A stretch of 64,000 bases of DNA from Paenibacillus sabinae T27. GTDB taxonomy: Bacteria; Bacillota; Bacilli; Paenibacillales; Paenibacillaceae. The notes under the pieces are model-generated. The model made no database searches and was not told the DNA's origin. It was given only the letters and a program-made list of their open reading frames with translations. A program made the translations under genes and the position numbers. Numbering within the stretch: position 1 is the stretch's first letter; every line of letters begins with the position of its first letter. Location of the stretch: contig NZ_CP004078.1 in the NCBI RefSeq assembly GCF_000612505.1, forward strand, positions 4,193,252-4,257,251, written 5' to 3'. Shown here one piece after another: positions 1 to 7,326 of the stretch.

Positions 1-366
1 CTGATCGCCCTGCTCACGCTGATCAGCGGCATTGTCCGCTCCACGGCGCTTACTGCGTATACCACGATTGCATACAGCGATATTTCGCCGGAGAACACGC
101 GTCACGCCAATGCGCTGGCCTCGACCATGCAGAACCTTGCCGCCGCCTTCGGCATCGCCTCGGCAACGGTGGCGCTGCGCGCCGGAGAGCCGATTGCGCG
201 ATGGGCAACCGGATCTTCCGGCGGCTCGGGAGCTTATACGGTCTCCTTTTTTATTCTGGGCATCATAGCTTTATTGGCAACGCTGGAGGCGGTGCGGCTG
301 GACCCGGCGGCCGGCAGCGCCCTTCGACGGAAGCAGCCCGGCAAAAGCCTCAATAACGCCAATTGA
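1..366 (+). CDS. MFS transporter, C-terminal end (5' truncated by window)
   Basis: The frame is open from base 1 and ends in TGA at 364-366, giving 121 residues of the last transmembrane segments of a major facilitator. A polar loop (SPENTRHANALASTMQN) precedes a Gly/Ala-rich helix, as in the drug/proton antiporter DHA2 type, followed by a final hydrophobic helix (FFILGIIALLATL) and a short basic tail. The start lies outside the window, so substrate and full family cannot be judged. It converges on the phosphoesterase gene that follows. Confidence 0.6.
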   Translation: MIALLTLISGIVRSTALTAYTTIAYSDISPENTRHANALASTMQNLAAAFGIASATVALRAGEPIARWATGSSGGSGAYTVSFFILGIIALLATLEAVRLDPAAGSALRRKQPGKSLNNAN

Positions 367-396
367 AACGGCTCAGCTCCCGGCACCAAAAAAAAT

Positions 397-416
397 GGAC
401 CCGATTTCTCGGGTCC
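397..416 (-). terminator. Rho-independent terminator of the phosphoesterase gene
   Basis: An 8-bp perfect stem (GGACCCGA / TCGGGTCC) with a TTTC loop. Read on the minus strand it is followed by A then eight T. It sits about 115 bases after the phosphoesterase stop codon. On the plus strand no T tract follows. Confidence 0.8.
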
Positions 417-530
417 CAACAAAATATATATTTTCAAAAGGGGGTCATGTATACAGTTTACCCCGGCACTGTTAGAGTTTGATAACGGTATTATTTCATT
501 TGTGTAACAAGTTCTGACCGGCTGTGGCCG

Positions 531-1472
531 CTATCCTTCCGTCCGTCGGAGGGTGAACACCGTCAGCTCCGGACGGCACATAAAACGGAACGGCATGTAC
601 GTCTCGCCGAAGCCCCGATTGACGTACAGCTTCCTGTTCGGCTCCCCTACCGTGTAGAGGCCGCTGATATATTTGGTCGACCCGTCCGGCAGAAAAGGGG
701 CTCCCACAAACGGGATACGAATCTGCCCGCCGTGGCTGTGCCCGGACAGCTGCAGCTGAATGGAATAGTCCTGCACAAAATCCGCATAATCCGGCTCATG
801 CATGAGCAGCACCGTGAACATGCCCGGCGGAATGCCACCCATTGCCTTCTTCGGATCGGGGCCGGGGCTGTTGATCAGATAATCCTCCATTCCCGTGACG
901 GCAATGGCCGCCTCTCCCTTTCGGATAAGGACGTGGTCATTTCGCAGCACCTTGAAACCGGCGGCCTCCAGCAGACCGACCAGCTGCTCGGCATGTTTAT
1001 AATCATGATTGCCGAGCACCGCGAATTTGCCCATCGGTGCAGTCAGACTGGCCAACAGAGGAACGGACTCCGTCAAATCCTCCGGGTAGCTGTCGACGAT
1101 ATCGCCGCTGAAGCAGATCAGGTCCGGCTCCGCCTCCCGGATATGGCGCACCAGCCGTTTGACATCGTCGACATCCTTGTTGAAGCCCAGGTGCACATCG
1201 CTGAAATGGACAAGCTTCATACCCGAGAACGCGGACGGAAGCTGTTTCCAGGACAGCGTCATGCGGGTAATATCGAGCCAGCGCGTCTCTCCCTGCCAGC
1301 TGTATCCGCCCGTCAGCAGACCCGCGCCGATTAATGTTGCCGCTCCGCGGGCCAGAAACTGCCGGCGCGTTATTTTTTTGCCGCCCGTTCCGGTTGAAGA
1401 AGAATCGGCCAAGTTGCCGGATCCGCCGATTGGGGCGGGAGCTGAAGACTTGTTATGCGCCGGTTTGTTCAT
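531..1472 (-). CDS. Tat-exported metallophosphoesterase (YkuE-like)
   Basis: Predicted calcineurin-like phosphoesterase, about 313 residues, acting outside the membrane. A twin-arginine signal (KKITRRQFLARG, then a hydrophobic stretch) lies near residues 32-55. The metal-binding motifs follow in order: FSDVHLG (DxH), SGDIVD (GDxxD), LGNHD (GNHD) and SGHSHGGQ (GHxH). I start at the ATG at 1472 because AGGAGG lies 8 bases upstream; the longer frame from 1493 would run through that ribosome site. B. subtilis YkuE is a known Tat substrate of this family; the substrate here is unknown. Confidence 0.85.
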   Translation of the reverse strand: MNKPAHNKSSAPAPIGGSGNLADSSSTGTGGKKITRRQFLARGAATLIGAGLLTGGYSWQGETRWLDITRMTLSWKQLPSAFSGMKLVHFSDVHLGFNKDVDDVKRLVRHIREAEPDLICFSGDIVDSYPEDLTESVPLLASLTAPMGKFAVLGNHDYKHAEQLVGLLEAAGFKVLRNDHVLIRKGEAAIAVTGMEDYLINSPGPDPKKAMGGIPPGMFTVLLMHEPDYADFVQDYSIQLQLSGHSHGGQIRIPFVGAPFLPDGSTKYISGLYTVGEPNRKLYVNRGFGETYMPFRFMCRPELTVFTLRRTEG

Positions 1473-1570
1473 TGGCCTTTCCTCCTTTCGCATCTTGTCT
1501 CTCTATCCGCCGGATTAGGCTACCAGACTTCCCATTTATCTTCCGCCGGTCTATAAGAGCGGTTTAATTG

Positions 1571-1600
1571 CCGGGTTTTTACCGGGTTTTTACCGGGTTT
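1571..1600. repeat. 11-base tandem repeat at the 3' end of the channel gene
   Basis: The unit CCGGGTTTTTA occurs twice in tandem and then a third time partially (CCGGGTTT). It spans the stop codon of the channel gene, so the last codons sit in the final unit. Confidence 0.7.
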
Positions 1601-2330
1601 CGCCGCCTTTCTCCGCTCTGTCGCCCGCGCCGGATTTCACTTCCCTTTTAACCTCTTCCTTCACTTCATCCCGGGCCCCGGATTCGATGTCCACTTCAAT
1701 CTCCGCCTCAATTTCTTCCTCCGGCTCGTTCCCGAGTATTTTGCGGAAGAGTCCGAGCATCGCCAGCGCGTAGTACACGGTAATGAAACTGAAACCGATC
1801 TCCATAATGACCACAAGCCTTGAAGTGTTGTCGATCGGGGCGATGTCTCCGTATCCCACAGTCGTAAAGGTCGCAACGCTGAAATACAGGAACGAGATCA
1901 ATTGCGTAATCAGATCATTCCCGATCCCTTCTCCCCGAAAGGAGGATTGGCCAAACAGCTTGTAAATCGAAGTGTACACGATGGTGAAAAACAGGATGCA
2001 GGTCATTGTCGCAATACTGATCCGGGCAAGTGTGGAGCGGATTTTGACTTCCCTGCGGTTCGATTCCTTTATTTCCTGGAAAATAAAAATCAGAAAAAAA
2101 ATGACCGATACCAAACAGAACAGTACAATCAGGCTTCTCAGCCCGCCTACCCCCGTTACCAGAACATTCATGCTGATCAAGTTCAGCAAATCCTCCACGG
2201 AGAACAGCACATAGATGAGGAGCGGCACAGCCAACACGCCCTTGCTCACCCATTTGGTCTTTGCCCGATAGAAACAAAAAGCCATAAGAAGCACAACAGC
2301 CGTGTTGAGGGTCCACATCCATCCATTCAT
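1590..2330 (-). CDS. Ion channel, potassium-selective type
   Basis: Membrane protein of about 246 residues with several hydrophobic segments. A pore loop, TTVGYGDIAP, carries the TxGYGD potassium selectivity signature and is followed by a last membrane helix. The cytoplasmic tail is highly charged (runs of E, K and R) and low complexity. The start is the ATG at 2330 preceded by AGGAG at 2341-2345; the longer frame to 2414 would run into the transposon end. The TnpB element ends immediately upstream of this ribosome site, so the native promoter has been separated from the gene. Confidence 0.8.
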   Translation of the reverse strand: MNGWMWTLNTAVVLLMAFCFYRAKTKWVSKGVLAVPLLIYVLFSVEDLLNLISMNVLVTGVGGLRSLIVLFCLVSVIFFLIFIFQEIKESNRREVKIRSTLARISIATMTCILFFTIVYTSIYKLFGQSSFRGEGIGNDLITQLISFLYFSVATFTTVGYGDIAPIDNTSRLVVIMEIGFSFITVYYALAMLGLFRKILGNEPEEEIEAEIEVDIESGARDEVKEEVKREVKSGAGDRAEKGGETR

Positions 2331-2345
2331 AAGTTGTTCGCTCCT

Positions 2346-2470
2346 GTTGAACTCTCCCCCACTTAGCTTACGCCTGAAGTAGGGGCTTCTGTTGGCATCG
2401 ATACAGGGTTGCACACGCTGCGAGCTTCATGATTGAAGACCCAATGCCTGTTGCACCCGAATGAGGGAAG
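2346..2470 (-). ncRNA. Candidate TnpB guide RNA (reRNA/omega RNA) 3' scaffold
   Basis: In the TnpB family the guide RNA comes from the 3' end of tnpB plus the right end of the element, with guide sequence from the flanking DNA. Here the roughly 80-base 3' untranslated stretch contains a hairpin at 2356-2385 whose sense strand pairs CCCCTACTT with AAGTGGGGG, all nine positions including one T-G wobble. The guide would then be the leader and start of the ion-channel gene. The 5' limit is a guess. Confidence 0.4.
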
Positions 2471-3794
2471 CCAACGTCCAATACGTTCGTTTTGCCAATG
2501 AAGGGTCTTTGGCCTCCAAGGACAACCACGTCTTTTCAGATGTGGATTTTTGTATATTACGTAACACGTATCGTGCACCGATGTTATACGAGGCATTAAG
2601 GTCCGCATGATACGTTTTTCCTGTTGCGAATACAGCAACATCACGCTTTGTGTTGCGTTGTACAAATCCACTTCCGTCAAAAGCAAGCGCACTGGTATTC
2701 GCCGGGCTAACCATGGACACCCGCATCCCCAAGAAATGCGCCATTTCGGTCACTTTCGTTTGGATGCGCCGTTTCGCCCAAAACTGGAGCTTGGTACGAA
2801 ACCGCTTGGCTCCCCACGTTCCTTTAGGCAGACGCATCTTGCCTAAATACTCCATGACAATGACATCTGCGCGGTGCTTTTGGGCAAAGGCGAGGATTTG
2901 ATGTGCGGTATCGTGGACGATATGCGTCTGTAAGCCGTTCATCCGCCGCCAGAAATTCGGTTTTGCCCCTATACCGGATTGACACTGAGCTTGTTTCAGT
3001 TTGCCTGTGATTTGGCGCATCCGGTCTTTTTCTTTGGCTTGGTTAATAAAGGTCCTCGCCAAGACAGTGCCGCTTGCGTCCATCACGGAACAGACTGCGG
3101 AATTCGTTAACCCCAAATCAACGGCACAGACCCGCTGTTTGGAAAATTCCGTCTGGGTCAGCTTCACATCCCCTTCATAAGCGATATGAAGGGCATATCG
3201 TTTTCCTTTCCGTACCAATGTGGGGCTGCATTCTTTCATGCTCCACACATTACGTTTAAATAAGTCTTGCCCCTTAAAGGTAATGGGGAGCCAGATCCAA
3301 TCGCCTTGATGAAAGATCTTGATGTTGGCTGCCCGATCGGAGGTTCGAATGAACATGTTGCCTTTGTACAAGCAAGGGAACGCCCGATGCTGAGCCTCAA
3401 GTGTCGGCGGTTTCTTCGAAAAGCGTTTCCCTTCTTGCTGGGCGCGTTGCCGCTCGGCTTGCCAAAGCTCAAACCGGGAATGATGACTTTTCAGAATACC
3501 AAACGCTTCGGCAATGGCACTTCTGCGGAAGTACGAAGGAAACTTATAAAAGCGTTGATCAAACTCGGCGTAGAGCGGATTCGGATTATGCCTGGTACGA
3601 TGAGTCAGCCGTTCTACCGCCGTCACCACCGCTTGGGTGGATAACGATACCAAGGACATAAACTGCTCTTGAATGACCGTAATCAAGAACGAGAGCGCCT
3701 CTTGATACACATGGAGAGTCGCATCTAGCATGCGGTGGTGAGATGTAATCGGATGTTTGAGTGTTTTGACCACCTTCATGAGACGCGCCTCCAT
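2427..3794 (-). CDS. tnpB: TnpB-family RNA-guided nuclease, zinc-finger-less variant
   Basis: 455 residues. The RuvC-like catalytic acids are visible: D226 in CAVDLGLTNS, E315 in VIVMEYLGKM and D398 in TYHADLNASYNIGARYV. TnpB is a transposon-encoded nuclease that cuts DNA under guidance of an RNA from the element end. Between the second and third acids the usual pair of CxxC motifs is absent; instead there is NTSALAFDGSGFVQRN. The gene has its own promoter (3812-3840) and is otherwise intact, so it may be expressed. Confidence 0.9.
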   Translation of the reverse strand: MEARLMKVVKTLKHPITSHHRMLDATLHVYQEALSFLITVIQEQFMSLVSLSTQAVVTAVERLTHRTRHNPNPLYAEFDQRFYKFPSYFRRSAIAEAFGILKSHHSRFELWQAERQRAQQEGKRFSKKPPTLEAQHRAFPCLYKGNMFIRTSDRAANIKIFHQGDWIWLPITFKGQDLFKRNVWSMKECSPTLVRKGKRYALHIAYEGDVKLTQTEFSKQRVCAVDLGLTNSAVCSVMDASGTVLARTFINQAKEKDRMRQITGKLKQAQCQSGIGAKPNFWRRMNGLQTHIVHDTAHQILAFAQKHRADVIVMEYLGKMRLPKGTWGAKRFRTKLQFWAKRRIQTKVTEMAHFLGMRVSMVSPANTSALAFDGSGFVQRNTKRDVAVFATGKTYHADLNASYNIGARYVLRNIQKSTSEKTWLSLEAKDPSLAKRTYWTLASLIRVQQALGLQS

Positions 3795-3811
3795 CGTAAT
3801 TTGATGGATCT

Positions 3812-3840
3812 AGCATAACACAAGAACATATGTTTGTTAA
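3812..3840 (-). promoter_or_regulatory. tnpB promoter with LexA-like box in the spacer
   Basis: On the minus strand, -35 TTAACA and -10 TATGCT are separated by exactly 17 bases, 18 bases before the tnpB start. Most of the spacer is the near-palindrome AAACATATGTTC (3824-3835), one mismatch from the GAAC-N4-GTTC core of Firmicutes LexA (DinR) boxes. Whether LexA binds is not shown. Confidence 0.5.
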
Positions 3841-3854
3841 GCGGACGTGTCTAA

Positions 3855-3887
3855 CCCCCGCCTTCGCTGTTGACCTTGAGGTGGGGG
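3855..3887. repeat. Subterminal hairpin, left end of the TnpB element
   Basis: CCCCCGCCT pairs with AGGTGGGGG (nine positions, one wobble or mismatch depending on strand) around a 15-base loop. It mirrors the right-end hairpin at 2356-2385. Between this point and 4066 (about 180 bases) I see no gene. Confidence 0.6.
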
Positions 3888-4066
3888 ACTACGGTACTAA
3901 ATCTGTTCAAGGTAGGTCCTTCGAGCAGCCGGGAAAATGGCTTGTTTGCCGCTCAAGGTCTGCGGCTTGCTGCCTTTCGGCTTTCGGAACATATCACAAC
4001 CGGCGCTGTTTTGTCCTGCGGGATATTCGTCGGAACTCTCTCTGCAGCCGGCGCGGCTTGAGGCCC

Positions 4067-4864
4067 TTATGGCCGCTTCAGTTCCCCTTCAGCGATGGTC
4101 ACGCTTACCGGCGTCTCCACCGTGCTGCTGTACGCCGCTGCCAGCCCGCGGGAGACCGCCTCGTTCCGGGGCACCCGGCGCACCGGCAGCGTCACTTCAA
4201 AAGATGCGGTGAACGGGTAAGGATCGAGCAGCAGCTTCGTTCCCCGCCACTCAGCCGTGATGACCCGTCCGCCGGTAAAATCGAATTCCCCGGTGCGGGA
4301 GAAGCCCTCCTTGAACCAGGGATGGATATCCTTCGTCGGCGTTCCGGGATCGTGCAGCCCGATAAACAGCGACAGATCGTCGCAGAACTGCAGCAGCCGG
4401 CTGTCGTAGTACAGCTCCGCTTCGCCGATAGCCGCTCCATTCATCTCCAGCTCCCGGTGAATCCGGGAACGGCGCTTCTCCTCTTCCTGGAGATAGACGG
4501 TCAGCTCAGGGGCGTTCTCGCCGGACACTTCGATCAGGCGTTCATAATGCAGGCTGCACAGCAGCGCTCCGTACGATGTAACCGTCTCGATCTCGTCCAG
4601 TCCCCGCCGGTAAAAGGTCAGCTTCGGCACGACGGGAAAATCGATAAAGCTGTAAGGCGCCTTGGCTGCATCGTTCCAGAAAGGCGTCTCGTCCAGATCA
4701 ACCCAGCCGCGGTCATGGTTGGCTATCGCGTACAGCACTTCATCCGAATAGCGCTTCCGGGGCACCTCTTCCATGCGGAACCGCGACGCAAATTCCCCGG
4801 CCAGCTGCCCGTGGTCATGCTGCTTGATCATGACAAAGCTCTCATCCTGCTCCCGACAAATCAC
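4067..4864 (-). CDS. DUF3891 family protein
   Basis: About 265 residues, soluble, no signal peptide. The N-terminal motif MIKQHDHGQLAGEFA and the following AIANHDRGW are typical of the DUF3891 family, with histidine/aspartate pairs that suggest a metal site of HD-like type; the function is unknown. I choose the GTG at 4864 because GGGAGG lies just upstream; a longer frame to 4897 lacks such a site. The gene ends close to the TnpB element and may originally have been transcribed toward the channel gene. Confidence 0.7.
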   Translation of the reverse strand: MICREQDESFVMIKQHDHGQLAGEFASRFRMEEVPRKRYSDEVLYAIANHDRGWVDLDETPFWNDAAKAPYSFIDFPVVPKLTFYRRGLDEIETVTSYGALLCSLHYERLIEVSGENAPELTVYLQEEEKRRSRIHRELEMNGAAIGEAELYYDSRLLQFCDDLSLFIGLHDPGTPTKDIHPWFKEGFSRTGEFDFTGGRVITAEWRGTKLLLDPYPFTASFEVTLPVRRVPRNEAVSRGLAAAYSSTVETPVSVTIAEGELKRP

Positions 4865-4942
4865 CGCTATACCTCCCAGCAGATCCCATTTCCACACATT
4901 AATACGGAGATTATAACATATTTGCCTGGGCGATTTGGAATC

Positions 4943-4998
4943 GGGGGCAGCGGAGGATTCAGCGGTAGCGGGGGATTCGGCGGTAGCGGAGGAATCCG
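4943..4998. repeat. Imperfect 18-base tandem repeat in an intergenic region
   Basis: Three units of the type CGGTAGCGGNGGATTCGG follow each other between the DUF3891 and MBL genes (gap 4865-5183). On the plus strand a frame would read Gly-Ser-Gly-Gly-Phe repeats, but it has no ribosome site and I do not call a gene. Nothing else is recognised in the gap. Confidence 0.6.
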
Positions 4999-5183
4999 CT
5001 GCAAGAAGAGCCGGCTGGGTATCGGGTCACCCTTAGCTTGGGACCTTGTTGGGGTTTGCCCGGGCATCTGTAATCGCATCGACGGTATATATACCTTCGT
5101 AGTCGCCTGCCGGCCTGCCTAACCTTTGTACGCCCTTTGCCCTGGTCACGACTGCAGATGGCCTTCGCATTTGCTCCTCCTGC

Positions 5184-6044
5184 TCACACCGGCTCCGCGC
5201 CTGCCATGAAATAATCCAGACCCTGAAGCAAATCTTTAGGCAGCTCATCCAGCTGCAATATAGCCTTCATTTCCCGGATCACCTGTTCCCGGTTATGGCC
5301 GAACCGTTCCACGGCCCGGGCCAGCATCTCCCAACCCGCCAGATCGCTGCGGAACTCTTCCCCGCTCATCGGAACGCCATGCGATTCCACGTACCAGTCC
5401 GCGTTATACCCATATGCCGTAGACAGCAGCTTCAAAAAGGCAGCGCTGGTATACTTTCGCGGACCGCCGTAGACGGAAGGTCCAAGCGCATCGCCCAGAA
5501 ACAGCACCCGGTCCTCCCGGACATGCAAAATACAGCTGTCGGCGGAATGGTCTCCTCCCACATGCACCAATTCGCAGACCACGCCGCCGAGATCAAACTC
5601 GATCCGGTCCTGAAACAGAATATCCGGCTGGGTGATGCGGATATCACGATGGTCGCCGAACTCCTTGCGGATATCGGCGGCGCTCTCTTCGCTGATGATT
5701 CCATCCGAAATCAAGTTCAGGAGGCAGCCGTCCGACCAGTCCAGCCCCCGAAGCGAAGACAGCGCCCGGGCGGTTTCCTTATGGGCCGCTGCCGGAAGCC
5801 CCCAGGCCTGCATGCCGAAGGTATGATCCCAGTGCCAGTGGGTCAGCGCCATTATTTCCGGCAGGCGGACCCCGCGCCGCTTTAGCTCACTGCGGAACAG
5901 CTTCGCATGCTCCGGCGAATTGCCGGCGTCCATGAGCAGCGTTCGCCGCTCTCCTGCAATGGCCGCAAGGATGGGACGGTCCGTTTCATGCTCAGCATGC
6001 ATAATGATGACATGCGGGCTTAACTGTTGATAATGGTGCGTCAT
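5184..6044 (-). CDS. MBL-fold metallo-hydrolase
   Basis: About 286 residues with the metallo-beta-lactamase fold signature LTHWHWDHTF (HxHxDH), a later metal-ligand histidine in HVGGDHSADS, an aspartate in LFLGDALG, and a distal histidine in YVESHGVPM. The family hydrolyses thioesters, lactones, phosphodiesters and others; the substrate here cannot be inferred. The start is the ATG at 6044, with AGGGGAG six bases upstream; a longer frame to 6086 is less likely. Confidence 0.8.
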   Translation of the reverse strand: MTHHYQQLSPHVIIMHAEHETDRPILAAIAGERRTLLMDAGNSPEHAKLFRSELKRRGVRLPEIMALTHWHWDHTFGMQAWGLPAAAHKETARALSSLRGLDWSDGCLLNLISDGIISEESAADIRKEFGDHRDIRITQPDILFQDRIEFDLGGVVCELVHVGGDHSADSCILHVREDRVLFLGDALGPSVYGGPRKYTSAAFLKLLSTAYGYNADWYVESHGVPMSGEEFRSDLAGWEMLARAVERFGHNREQVIREMKAILQLDELPKDLLQGLDYFMAGAEPV

Positions 6045-6152
6045 GTTCAGCTCCCCTTTTTCGCCGTCAAGTGTATCCTTTGACAAATACAGAATTGGTG
6101 TACAGTGATCACTTTAAATTAGGCGCGCTAAATCAGGCTTTGGATGGATGGA

Positions 6153-6332
6153 CCGGAAATTCTCCCGCTTATTTTTCAAATAAAGGGCTTGATTAGGATC
6201 CAGACTGGAAAATCTCCATCTTAATCCGGCAATTTGGTCGATTATGCAGAAAACGCGGACAATAAGGCGGAGGTTTTCCCCTCCAATGTCTTAATTATCG
6301 TTTTTTCCGAAAATAAGATGGAGGCTTTCCCG
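6153..6332. repeat. Four copies of a ~25-base motif, two per orientation
   Basis: Units at 6153-6177 and 6205-6230 share the core GGAAAnnCTCCnnCTTA; units at 6257-6285 and 6307-6332 carry the same core reversed. CTCCATCTTA at 6215-6224 and its exact complement in the last unit can pair. They fill much of the 490-base gap between the MBL gene start and the sdhB end, where no gene is seen. Confidence 0.65.
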
Positions 6333-6445
6333 TTCATGCCAGTACCTGAACAAAATGGAGTGCTGTATCATCCAAATTCCAGTTATTAAGCGCATATTAT
6401 CTCCATGTTGGAACAAATCGGTCTTTAATTCAAGGCAAAAGAACA

Positions 6446-6477
6446 GGCCGCCGCCGGATCGTAATCCGGGGGCGGCC
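6446..6477 (-). terminator. Terminator of the sdh operon
   Basis: A 14-bp stem with one mismatch (GGCCGCC...ATCC / GGAT...GGCGGCC) and a CGTA loop, about 60 bases after the sdhB stop. On the minus strand it is followed by TGTTCTTTTG, a modest T-rich tail. Confidence 0.6.
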
Positions 6478-6538
6478 CACTGTGGAGGGTCCGGCATCTG
6501 CTATTTGACTGCTTGCTATTGGAAACTTGCTATAGATG

Positions 6539-7303
6539 CTAGACGCCCAGCCACCGCTTGAACATATGCTTGGTTGTCTGCTTGTTGATTTCGGCGATGG
6601 AGGTCGTCAGCGGAATGCCTTTCGGGCAGGCGCGAACGCAGTTCTGCGAGTTGCCGCAGCCCTCAATGCCCCCATCCGTCATCAGCGCCTCCAGCCGTTC
6701 GTCGGCGTTCATCTCGCCCGTCGGGTGGGCGTTGAACAGGCGGACCTGGGAGATGGCCGCCGGGCCGATAAAATCGGTCTTGCTGTTAACGTTCGGGCAA
6801 GCCTCCAGGCAGACGCCGCAGGTCATGCATTTGGACAGCTCGTAAGCCCATTGGCGCTTTTTCTCGGCCATGCGCGGTCCCGGACCGAGATCGTACGTTC
6901 CGTCGATCGGAATCCAGGCTTTAACCTTTTTCAGCGCATTGAACATCCGGGTCCGGTCGATAACGAGGTCACGCACGACGGGGAAGGTGCTCATTGGTTC
7001 GACGCGTATTGGCTGCTCCAGATTATCGATAAGGGCGGCGCAGGCCTGGCGCGGCTTGCCATTGATGACCATGGAGCAGGCGCCGCACACCTCCTCCAGA
7101 CAGTTCGATTCCCAGCAGACGGGAACCGTGGTGTCGCCCTTGGCGTTGACCGGATTGCGCTGAATTTCCATCAGGGCGCTGATGACGTTCATCCCCGGAC
7201 GGTAGGGAAGATCGAATTCCTCCGTGTAGGGTGCGCTCTGCGGATCGTCCTGGCGGGTGATGATAAATTTCACGTTTTTGGAAGCTGCCGCTGGTTCCGC
7301 CAT
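6539..7303 (-). CDS. sdhB: Succinate dehydrogenase iron-sulfur subunit
   Basis: 254 residues. It carries electrons from the flavoprotein to the membrane subunit in complex II. The [2Fe-2S] cluster motif is CWESNCLEEVCGACSM with a following PRQAC; the C-terminal half has CMTCGVCLEACP and CGNSQNCVRACPKG for the [4Fe-4S] and [3Fe-4S] clusters. AGGAGGGG stands five bases before the ATG. It is last of the sdhCAB operon, 23 bases after sdhA. Confidence 0.95.
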   Translation of the reverse strand: MAEPAAASKNVKFIITRQDDPQSAPYTEEFDLPYRPGMNVISALMEIQRNPVNAKGDTTVPVCWESNCLEEVCGACSMVINGKPRQACAALIDNLEQPIRVEPMSTFPVVRDLVIDRTRMFNALKKVKAWIPIDGTYDLGPGPRMAEKKRQWAYELSKCMTCGVCLEACPNVNSKTDFIGPAAISQVRLFNAHPTGEMNADERLEALMTDGGIEGCGNSQNCVRACPKGIPLTTSIAEINKQTTKHMFKRWLGV

Positions 7304-7326
7304 AGTTACCCCTCCTAAAAGTTAAA

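Larger units (their letters stand above)
2346..3910 (-). mobile_element. IS200/IS605-type element carrying tnpB only
   Basis: A single-gene element: tnpB flanked by subterminal hairpins at 2356-2385 and 3855-3887. The tnpB-distal end in reading direction finishes near GTTCAAC (2352-2346), like the right ends of IS605-type elements. No tnpA (Y1 transposase) is present, so movement would need a transposase from elsewhere. The right edge is quite well placed; the left edge (about 3890-3910) is approximate because no empty site is available for comparison. Confidence 0.7.

Noticed and set aside
3830..5122. 430-codon plus-strand frame across the transposon edge, DUF3891 gene and repeats
   Set aside because: Its body is antisense to a recognised gene and its end is a low-complexity repeat; no ribosome site.
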